Origin: Nitrospinales bacterium
GTDB lineage: Bacteria; Nitrospinota_A; UBA7883; JACRGQ01
NCBI GenBank assembly: GCA_023248615.1
Contig: JAHFEI010000117.1
Span: forward strand, 1-6,725
DNA length: 6,725 nucleotides
Direction: 5' to 3'
Part shown: piece after piece, positions 1-4,038 of the stretch
Layout: each line of letters begins with the position of its first letter
Numbering within the stretch: the first letter of the stretch is position 1
Made by a program: the position numbers and the translations under genes
The notes under the pieces: generated by a model
The model's input: only the letters and a program-made list of their open reading frames with translations
What the model was told of the DNA's origin: nothing
Databases searched by the model: none

Positions 1-9
1 TCCTGCCTA

Positions 10-34
10 TTCCCAACTTCTCCGAAGTTGGGAA
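10..34. repeat. Perfect short hairpin (REP-like palindrome)
   Basis: An 11-bp perfect inverted repeat, TTCCCAACTTC at 10-20 and its complement at 24-34, encloses the 3-nt loop TCC. The inner part TCCGAAGTTGG (21-31) is also the reverse complement of CCAACTTCGGA at 99-109, so a second, wider inverted repeat brackets about 21-109. It lies just upstream of the point where recognisable transposase coding sequence begins. It has no T-run of a normal intrinsic terminator on either side. A small mobile or REP-type palindrome is the best description; its family is not identified. Confidence 0.6.
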
Positions 35-83
35 CCGCCACGACTTCATGAGGGCAAAATGTTGTGCAGGGAGACGGAAATAA

Positions 84-392
84 TGCTGGTTTTATAGTCC
101 AACTTCGGAATCGAGGATAAATGACCTTTACACTTTTTGGAGCTTGTATCAAAATCACTTCCTGCCGACGTTCAAGCTGATCGAAAAGGTAAAGGTGAAT
201 TCCAAATACAAAAAGAAATACGAAAAAGCCGAAACTCCGTACAATCGGCTTATGGCCTCGGATGTTCCAACTTCGCAATCCAAAGAAGCCCTTGGATGTC
301 TCCATTCGTCCTTAAATCCGTTCGAGCTAAAGAAAACCCTTGAGAAAAAACTCAGGAGAATCTTTAATGTTCTACGGTTACCTGAGTTATGA
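84..392 (+). pseudogene. Transposase C-terminal remnant (integrase-core IS)
   Basis: The frame is open from just after a TAA at 81-83 to TGA at 390-392. From about 114 it reads like the C-terminal tail of DDE integrase-type IS transposases (IS481/ISNCY-like). The recognisable elements are INDLYTFWSLYQNHFLPTFK, then a basic stretch (KYKKKYEKAETPYNRLM), then a terminal LNPFELKKTLEKKLRRI helix. In intact relatives this tail follows the catalytic core, binds a basic linker and ends the protein. Here the catalytic DDE core is absent and no plausible start with a ribosome binding site precedes it, so it is a 5'-truncated relic. The first codons (84-113) may be unrelated sequence brought in by the hairpin repeat upstream. 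The region is more AT-rich than the neighbouring dut gene. Family assignment rests on remembered motif similarity. Confidence 0.6.
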
Positions 393-445
393 GGCAATGA
401 CTAGAAGAATTTAGCCTCCTTGGGTTACATTCTGCCATGAGGCAA
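376..445 (+). repeat. Repeated IS-end motif GGTTAC-N7/8-ATGAGGCAA
   Basis: Two direct copies of a bipartite motif are visible: GGTTAC at 376-381 with ATGAGGCAA at 389-397, and GGTTAC at 423-428 with ATGAGGCAA at 437-445. The first overlaps the transposase stop codon; the second lies 47-48 bp further on. Subterminal direct repeats of this sort just after a transposase stop are expected of transposase binding sites at an IS right end. I infer that the IS relic ends near 446. No matching left end is inside the window. Confidence 0.5.
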
Positions 446-526
446 CGGGGAAGTCCGCGCCAAACTCATCGTGAGCCGCAGGTATTGGGTTGTTACAAGC
501 GCAAAAGTGGTTTAAGATTCGGCGGT

Positions 527-949
527 ATGTTCCACCTGAAAGCAAAAAAACTCCACCCCGATGCACGCCTGCCCGTTTCGGCACACCATGGCGACTTGGG
601 GTGCGACCTGTTCAGCCTAGAGGCGGAGCTAATCCCTTCCGGCGGGCAGGCGCTTGTGCGCACCGGCATAGCGCTACGTTTCCCGGATGGCTGGGGCGGC
701 ATAGTGAAAGACCGCTCATCCATGGCGGTGGCGCGCATTTATACGGCGGGCGGCGTAATAGACGCAGGCTACCGGGGAGAAGTGAAGATAATACTGCGCA
801 ACGAATCCGGCAAGGATTACAAAATCAAAGGGGGCGACAAAATAGCCCAGATTGTCCCGCTAAAAGCCGAGCAGTGGGTTGTGGACGAAGTGGAGGAATT
901 GGACGAGACTTCGCGTTCCTCCGGCGGGTTTGGTAGCACCGGGAAATAA
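527..949 (+). CDS. dut: dUTP diphosphatase (dUTPase)
   Basis: Trimeric dUTPase, hydrolysing dUTP to dUMP and pyrophosphate in the cytoplasm; it keeps uracil out of DNA and feeds thymidylate synthesis. All five family motifs are present in order in the 140-residue product: motif 1 HHGDLGCDLFS (20-30), motif 2 DRSSMA (62-67), motif 3 GVIDAGYRGE (76-85, with the catalytic Asp79 and the uracil-discriminating Tyr82 region), motif 4 GDKIAQIV (103-110) and the phosphate-closing motif 5 RSSGGFGSTG (130-139). Length is typical. The ATG at 527 is chosen because it gives the normal N-terminus. The frame stays open upstream to 437, but that stretch runs back into the IS end and has no family similarity. 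No strong Shine-Dalgarno is visible, so an upstream operon partner may have been removed by the IS. It converges on the cytochrome gene with only a 16-bp gap. Confidence 0.96.
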   Translation: MFHLKAKKLHPDARLPVSAHHGDLGCDLFSLEAELIPSGGQALVRTGIALRFPDGWGGIVKDRSSMAVARIYTAGGVIDAGYRGEVKIILRNESGKDYKIKGGDKIAQIVPLKAEQWVVDEVEELDETSRSSGGFGSTGK

Positions 950-965
950 TAGCGTTTGCATCCCG

Positions 966-1535
966 TCACTTAGCGAACTCAAACCGGCCCGGAATATTCG
1001 CGTGGCATTTTTTGCACGCTCCCAACAGTTTCCCGTCATCTATAAAATAGTAGTCCGCCCTACCCCGCGCATGGGCAACATGGCAAACCATGCACGGCGC
1101 CTTTACCTTTGGCTGGTGGGCCGTTATGCCGTGAAAGCGATTTGGCTTGCGAGGGAGTTCCTTGTGGCACAGCTCACAGCTCGCGTCCGGCATAAACGCG
1201 GCATCCAGTTTTTTCGGCTCCTCAAATTTCCTGAAAAAGTAACTGAAAGTGTTTGTCATCTCCTCCAACGCGACCTTAAGCCTGGCTTCGGCGGAATGGC
1301 CGGAGTGGCAGGCGGTACAACCAAACTCTTTCAGCTTATTCCGGTGGAGGCCAGCAAGGTTTACAGGCGGGTCTTGCATAAACAAACGGTTTTTTTCGGC
1401 ATGAAGCGGAGTTCCACCATCCAGATGGCAAGAGACACAAAAGCCCGGCCTGCCCTTTAGCGCCTCGGAGCCGCCGTAAAGTGCGATAGCGAATACGACA
1501 GGCACTACGCAAGCGATAACCGTTTTCTTCAGCAT
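966..1535 (-). CDS. Membrane-anchored pentaheme c-type cytochrome
   Basis: The 189-residue product has five CXXCH heme c attachment sites: CVSCH (33-37), CTACH (73-77), CELCH (120-124), CMVCH (148-152) and CKKCH (174-178). An uncleaved signal anchor or signal peptide covers about residues 5-21 (hydrophobic, after MLKK). The protein should therefore face the periplasm, loaded by the cytochrome c maturation system, and pass electrons. The single N-terminal helix followed by several hemes recalls NapC/NirT-type quinol-oxidising cytochromes, but I cannot assign it to that family with certainty. Additional histidines (for example His45, His64, His80, His135, His140 and His155) could be distal heme ligands. 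It starts downstream of the pilin terminator on the same strand, so it either has its own weak promoter or depends on read-through. Its Shine-Dalgarno is poor. Part of this gene is duplicated and broken at 2565-2791. Confidence 0.9.
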   Translation of the reverse strand: MLKKTVIACVVPVVFAIALYGGSEALKGRPGFCVSCHLDGGTPLHAEKNRLFMQDPPVNLAGLHRNKLKEFGCTACHSGHSAEARLKVALEEMTNTFSYFFRKFEEPKKLDAAFMPDASCELCHKELPRKPNRFHGITAHQPKVKAPCMVCHVAHARGRADYYFIDDGKLLGACKKCHANIPGRFEFAK

Positions 1536-1579
1536 TTCTGGCGTGATTCTACTGCTTATTTGCAGGTTTGGGCAGGGAT

Positions 1580-1612
1580 AAAAAAAAGGGCATGGGGTTT
1601 TGCCCCATACCC
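1580..1612 (-). terminator. Intrinsic terminator of pilin copy 1
   Basis: On the minus strand, a GC-rich hairpin (GGG and ATGGGG pairing with CCCCAT and CCC, one C/A mismatch, 5-nt loop, + positions 1588-1612) is followed by eight U residues (the A-run at 1580-1587 on the plus strand). It lies 35 nt after the pilin stop and before the cytochrome start. This should end most pilin transcripts and keep pilin expression much higher than that of the cytochrome gene downstream. Confidence 0.88.
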
Positions 1613-1646
1613 TGTCGAACCTTTTAAATACTAGGCTGAAGTCGGA

Positions 1647-2036
1647 TTATTGGAGACCGCCCGCGCCAGAATCCCAAGTAAAGGTTCTGCCAGTGCCGCC
1701 AGAGTTGATGGCAGTAGCCGTGAACGTAGTGCTAGCATTGGTAAACGTGAACGTGTTGTTATTCGTTGCCTTAAAGCCGGGCAAGGTAGCCTGGGCGGTT
1801 GTAAAAGATGCGATGGTGGCCGGGTAGACGTTGTTAGTGGCAAAGTACGATTCTGCCGCCAACGCTATGTTGCGGATATCGGCTTCCGCCGCGCTGTCGT
1901 TCGCCTGCTTCTTGTAGCTTGCGAATTGCGGGATTGCGATGGCCACCAAGATACCGATGATCGCGACGACGACCAACAGTTCTATCAGGGTAAAGCCTTT
2001 ATCCCCTTTAAGAGCCTTCTGAATTGCCTTTATCAT
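1647..2036 (-). CDS. pilA: Type IV pilin (prepilin), copy 1
   Basis: Structural subunit of a type IVa pilus, inserted in the inner membrane, cleaved and N-methylated by prepilin peptidase PilD, then polymerised. The 129-residue prepilin has a short basic leader ending KGDKG; cleavage after Gly14 leaves mature Phe1 and the invariant Glu5 in FTLIELLVVVAIIGILVAIA, the hydrophobic assembly helix. Mature aromatics Phe24, Tyr27, Phe51 and Tyr57 sit where Geobacter PilA has them, although position 32 is Asn rather than Tyr. The 115-residue mature protein is longer than Geobacter PilA (61 residues), with a Thr/Asn/Gly-rich tail ending in TFTWDSGAGGLQ and no cysteine pair. The start is fixed by GAGGAG at 2044-2049 (minus strand); a longer open frame to 2096 has neither ribosome site nor leader logic. 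Symbol is by family resemblance; a minor pilin or pseudopilin is less likely but not excluded. Confidence 0.93.
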   Translation of the reverse strand: MIKAIQKALKGDKGFTLIELLVVVAIIGILVAIAIPQFASYKKQANDSAAEADIRNIALAAESYFATNNVYPATIASFTTAQATLPGFKATNNNTFTFTNASTTFTATAINSGGTGRTFTWDSGAGGLQ

Positions 2037-2043
2037 ATCGTTT

Positions 2044-2049
2044 CTCCTC
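2044..2049 (-). promoter_or_regulatory. Ribosome binding site of pilin copy 1
   Basis: GAGGAG on the minus strand, 7 nt before the ATG at 2036. It decides the pilin start in favour of the 14-residue leader over the in-frame ATG at 2096. Confidence 0.85.
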
Positions 2050-2099
2050 AAAAAAATTATAGGTTTAAGTTGCCTTTTATCGATACACCAAATCATAGG

Positions 2100-2115
2100 A
2101 GCAAGTTTAATGCCG
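2100..2115 (-). promoter_or_regulatory. Probable sigma-54 promoter for pilin copy 1
   Basis: The minus strand reads CGGCATTAAACTTGCT, close to the sigma-54 consensus TGGCACG-N4-TTGCW, with the GG and GC doublets at the required spacing. The predicted start near 2089 leaves a leader of about 53 nt before the pilin ATG. Pilin genes are often sigma-54/PilR controlled, which fits. A perfect TATAAT at 2056-2061 lies too close to the ribosome site to be the main promoter. Prediction by eye only. Confidence 0.6.
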
Positions 2116-2180
2116 CCAACTAAACCAGAGCGGCAAACCAGCCATAAGGCTCTATATAACTGTTATTACTGTGCATATTT

Positions 2181-2209
2181 TTGATAAAATGCATCACCTG
2201 CTCTATAAA
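2181..2209 (+). promoter_or_regulatory. Sigma-70-type promoter, copy 1 (facing right)
   Basis: TTGATA at 2181-2186 and TATAAA at 2204-2209 are separated by exactly 17 nt on the plus strand. It points at the truncated glutaredoxin-like ORF about 290 nt downstream. Because of the duplication, a transcript from here would continue antisense through the cytochrome relic towards pilin copy 2. Confidence 0.5.
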
Positions 2210-2289
2210 AATCTTTCGGGTTCGGGGACTACCGTACAAAAAAACTGTCCAGTGTACCAAAATTTGTCATCTCTGGAAGTACGCAGTTA

Positions 2290-2391
2290 GTCATCTCAGA
2301 GCCAAGCGAAGCGCGGCGAGGAATCTCCCTTGGCTTGGGTGAGATACTTCACGGAGTTTACGCTGAGCAAAGCGAATGTGTTCAGCATGAC
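2290..2391. repeat. REP/MITE-like imperfect palindrome, copy 1
   Basis: The ends are inverted: GTCATCTCAGAGC at 2290-2302 and, on the other strand from 2391, GTCATGCTGAACAC. Towards the centre each arm also carries a GAGGAATCTC / GAAGTATCTC block and AGCGAA repeats. The layout resembles the widespread intergenic GTCATTCTGAGCGAAGCGAAGAATCTC family. It sits in the leader between the right-facing promoter and the glutaredoxin start and would fold into an RNA hairpin. It contains no gene. Confidence 0.6.
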
Positions 2392-2497
2392 GAAAGACAC
2401 AGGGGGAATAGGCGTATTTAAAAACCAACGCAACGTGAGCGCTTATGGCGGCCAGTAAAAATGTTAGACTTACAGCCTGTTTTCGAAAGGAGATTTT

Positions 2498-2644
2498 TTG
2501 TCAAAAGAGATTGAGCTGACGCTGTACTCCAAACCGAATTGCCCACTCTGCGATGAGATGGTAGCCGCCCTACCCCGCGCATGGGCAACATGGCAAACCA
2601 TGCACGGCGCCTTTACCTTTGGCTGGTGGGCCGTTATGCCGTGA
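2498..2644 (+). pseudogene. Truncated glutaredoxin-like gene fused to antisense cytochrome sequence
   Basis: The duplication left only the first 22 codons of the glutaredoxin-like gene. They start at TTG 2498 with the same AAGGAG ribosome site as the intact copy and include the CPLC redox motif (residues 15-18). After GATGAGATGGT (to 2562) the sequence switches to cytochrome antisense strand and runs for 26 further residues, rich in Trp and Ala, to TGA at 2642-2644. The 48-residue product lacks the cis-proline and the rest of the thioredoxin fold, so it should not work as a glutaredoxin. It differs from the intact copy at residue 2 (Ser for Pro) and residue 14 (Asn for Asp). Transcription and translation signals are intact, so a short peptide could still be made. 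Confidence 0.85.
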
Positions 2645-2791
2645 AAGCGATTTGGCTTGCGAAGGAGTTCCCCCATCCAGATGGCAAGAGACACAAAAGC
2701 CCGGCCTGCCCTTTAGCGCCTCGGAGCCGCCGTAAAGTGCGATAGCGAATACGACAGGCACTACGCAAGCGATAACCGTTTTCTTCAGCAT
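2565..2791 (-). pseudogene. Pentaheme cytochrome relic (duplicate copy)
   Basis: This is the second copy of the cytochrome gene. It keeps the first 43 residues identical to the intact protein, including the membrane segment and heme site 1 (CVSCH). Then a 254-bp deletion (intact-copy positions 1154-1407) removes hemes 2 and 3 and shifts the frame. The heme-4 region (CMVCH) survives out of frame, and the duplication junction removed heme 5 and the natural stop. The initiation region is unchanged, so a short monoheme membrane peptide of about 73 residues (stop near 2570) could still be translated, but it cannot replace the parent. Apart from the deletion only two substitutions separate it from the intact copy, so decay is recent or the region has been homogenised. 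Confidence 0.92.
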
Positions 2792-2835
2792 TTCTGGCGT
2801 GATTCTACTGCTTATTTGCAGGTTTGGGCAGGGAT

Positions 2836-2868
2836 AAAAAAAAGGGCATGGGGTTTTGCCCCATACCC
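2836..2868 (-). terminator. Intrinsic terminator of pilin copy 2
   Basis: Identical to the copy-1 terminator: hairpin 2844-2868 followed on the minus strand by eight U residues (2836-2843). It sits between pilin copy 2 and the cytochrome relic. On the plus strand the hairpin is not followed by a T-run, so it should not stop rightward transcripts. Confidence 0.87.
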
Positions 2869-2902
2869 TGTCGAACCTTTTAAATACTAGGCTGAAGTCG
2901 GA

Positions 2903-3292
2903 TTATTGGAGACCGCCCGCGCCAGAATCCCAAGTAAAGGTTCTGCCAGTGCCGCCAGAGTTGATGGCAGTAGCCGTGAACGTAGTGCTAGCATTGGTAA
3001 ACGTGAACGTGTTGTTATTCGTTGCCTTAAAGCCGGGCAAGGTAGCCTGGGCGGTTGTAAAAGATGCGATGGTGGCCGGGTAGACGTTGTTAGTGGCAAA
3101 GTACGATTCTGCCGCCAACGCTATGTTGCGGATATCGGCTTCCGCCGCGCTGTCGTTCGCCTGCTTCTTGTAGCTTGCGAATTGCGGGATTGCGATGGCC
3201 ACCAAGATACCGATGATCGCGACGACGACCAACAGTTCTATCAGGGTAAAGCCTTTATCCCCTTTAAGAGCCTTCTGAATTGCTTTTATCAT
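2903..3292 (-). CDS. pilA: Type IV pilin (prepilin), copy 2
   Basis: Encodes exactly the same 129-residue prepilin as copy 1: leader ending KGDKG, mature FTLIELL helix with Glu5, the same Thr/Asn/Gly-rich tail. Over 390 coding bases the only difference is a synonymous Lys3 codon (AAA here, AAG in copy 1; position 3284 versus 2028). The ribosome site and terminator are also conserved, so both genes appear functional and the duplication should raise dosage of one pilin rather than add a variant. Its upstream promoter differs in the -24 element. Perfect protein identity could reflect recency, gene conversion or selection. The nearly intact state of the adjacent cytochrome relic points to recency or conversion rather than selection alone. 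Confidence 0.93.
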   Translation of the reverse strand: MIKAIQKALKGDKGFTLIELLVVVAIIGILVAIAIPQFASYKKQANDSAAEADIRNIALAAESYFATNNVYPATIASFTTAQATLPGFKATNNNTFTFTNASTTFTATAINSGGTGRTFTWDSGAGGLQ

Positions 3293-3299
3293 ATCGTTT

Positions 3300-3305
3300 C
3301 TCCTC
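3300..3305 (-). promoter_or_regulatory. Ribosome binding site of pilin copy 2
   Basis: GAGGAG on the minus strand, 7 nt before the ATG at 3292, unchanged from copy 1. Confidence 0.85.
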
Positions 3306-3355
3306 AAAAAAATTATAGGTTTAAGTTGCCTTTTATCGATACACCAAATCATAGG

Positions 3356-3371
3356 AGCAAGTTTAATACCG
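3356..3371 (-). promoter_or_regulatory. Sigma-54-like promoter of pilin copy 2, altered -24 element
   Basis: Minus strand CGGTATTAAACTTGCT. The GG/GC doublets and spacing are kept, but the conserved C after GG has become T (position 3368, matching 2112 in copy 1). This moves the site further from consensus, so copy 2 may be the weaker gene. Confidence 0.5.
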
Positions 3372-3436
3372 CCAACTAAACCAGAACGGCAAACCAGCCA
3401 TAAGGCTCTATATAACTGTTATTATTGCGCATATTT

Positions 3437-3465
3437 TTGATAAAATGCATCACCTGCTCTATAAA
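3437..3465 (+). promoter_or_regulatory. Sigma-70-type promoter of the glutaredoxin-TPR-GT9 operon
   Basis: TTGATA (3437-3442), a 17-nt spacer, and TATAAA (3460-3465), unchanged between the two copies although the surrounding intergenic DNA is about 3% diverged. It would give a leader of about 280 nt containing the REP-like palindrome before the TTG start at 3754. Confidence 0.5.
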
Positions 3466-3545
3466 AATATTTCGGGATCGGGGACTGCCGTACAAAAAAA
3501 CTGTCCAATGTACCAAAATTTGTCATCTCTGGAAGTGCGCAGTTA

Positions 3546-3647
3546 GTCATCTCAGAGCCAAGCGAAGCGCGGCGAAGAATCTCCCTTGGCTTGGGTGAGA
3601 TACTTCACGGAGTTTACGCTGAGCAAAGCGAATGTGTTCAGCATGAC
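3546..3647. repeat. REP/MITE-like imperfect palindrome, copy 2
   Basis: Duplicate of the element at 2290-2391, with GTCAT-type inverted ends and internal AGCGAAG/ATCTC blocks. It differs at only one base (A at 3576 for G at 2320). It is present because of the large duplication, not through independent insertion. Confidence 0.6.
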
Positions 3648-3742
3648 GAAAGACACAGGGGGAATAGGGGTATTTAAAAACCAACGCAACGTGAGTGCTT
3701 ATGGCGGCCAGTAAAAATGTTAGACTTACAGCCTGTTTTCGA

Positions 3743-3748
3743 AAGGAG
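3743..3748 (+). promoter_or_regulatory. Ribosome binding site selecting a TTG start
   Basis: AAGGAG ends 5 nt before TTG at 3754. There is no ATG or GTG at this position, and the TTG gives the expected thioredoxin-fold N-terminus. The same site is kept before the truncated copy at 2498. Confidence 0.8.
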
Positions 3749-3753
3749 ATTTT

Positions 3754-4038
3754 TTGCCAAAAGAGATTGAGCTGACGCTGTACTCCAAACCGGATTGCCC
3801 ACTCTGCGATGAGATGGTGGAAGTTATGCTGGAAGTTGGCAAAAAAATCCCCATCCATGTTCAGCATGTGGATATTACGTCGGATGCCGGATTGCAAGAG
3901 CGGTACGGCCTGGATATCCCCGTGTTAATGTGCGGCAACGAATGCCTGGCAAAGCACCGGGCGCACGAAAAAACCATTTACGCGAAGATCGCGAAGATAA
4001 GGAATGTTATGGAATCCGGCTGTAGGGCGGAAGGATGA
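3754..4038 (+). CDS. Glutaredoxin-like thiol-disulfide protein (DUF836 type)
   Basis: A 94-residue small thioredoxin-fold protein with the order strand, redox motif, helix: IELTLYSKPDCPLC with the CPLC motif at residues 15-18, VDITSDAGLQERYGLDIPVL leading to the expected cis-proline (Pro56), then a final helix. It resembles the glutaredoxin-like DUF836 family, whose members are thought to be cytoplasmic thiol redox proteins of unknown substrate; there is no signal peptide. Extra cysteines at 60, 64 and 90 are unusual and could bind a metal or form further disulfides. Translation starts at TTG behind a good AAGGAG. Its stop overlaps the start of the TPR gene (ATGA at 4035-4038), indicating translational coupling. 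A 5' fragment of this gene is duplicated at 2498. Redox activity is inferred from the motif. Confidence 0.88.
   Translation: MPKEIELTLYSKPDCPLCDEMVEVMLEVGKKIPIHVQHVDITSDAGLQERYGLDIPVLMCGNECLAKHRAHEKTIYAKIAKIRNVMESGCRAEG

Larger units (their letters stand above)
1055..2562. repeat. Large tandem duplication, copy 1
   Basis: This 1.5-kb segment runs from inside the cytochrome gene, through terminator, pilin and divergent intergenic region, to codon 22 of a glutaredoxin-like gene. It recurs immediately as copy 2. Offset between copies is 1510 bp up to position 1153 and 1256 bp from 1416 on, the difference being a 254-bp deletion in copy 2. Hand alignment gives 17 substitutions: 1153, 1416, 2028, then 14 between 2112 and 2537. 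No insertion sequence flanks the unit. Confidence 0.95.
2565..3818. repeat. Large tandem duplication, copy 2
   Basis: This is the second unit of the duplication, 1254 bp because of the internal 254-bp loss. It begins at the switch from glutaredoxin to cytochrome sequence (2562-2565) and ends where homology to copy 1 ceases inside the intact glutaredoxin gene. The join shows at most 2 bp of shared sequence (GT at 2561-2562), and a base equivalent to T1054 appears to be missing, as in illegitimate end joining or template switching. Confidence 0.93.

Noticed and set aside
437..526. 30-codon N-terminal extension of the dUTPase frame
   Set aside because: Its ATG lies inside the IS end motif and the sequence has no dUTPase similarity; the ATG at 527 gives the standard N-terminus.
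2056..2061. Perfect TATAAT on the minus strand upstream of pilin copy 1
   Set aside because: It has no acceptable -35 hexamer at 17 nt and would start transcription at the ribosome binding site itself; the sigma-54-like site is better placed.
1650..2123. 157-codon plus-strand ORF, repeated at 2906-3379, antisense to the pilin
   Set aside because: It exactly shadows the pilin gene and exists twice only because the region is duplicated. It has an Arg/Asp-rich, low-complexity composition, no ribosome site and no recognisable domain.
2234..2257. GTAC...GTAC stretch with TGGACAGTTTTTTT on the minus strand, resembling an IS3-type end
   Set aside because: There is no transposase, no matching opposite end and no target duplication nearby; the resemblance is too short to call.
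3547..3897. 116-codon minus-strand ORF across the REP-like element and the glutaredoxin start
   Set aside because: It overlaps a non-coding palindrome and the well-supported glutaredoxin-like gene, and has no domain or ribosome site.
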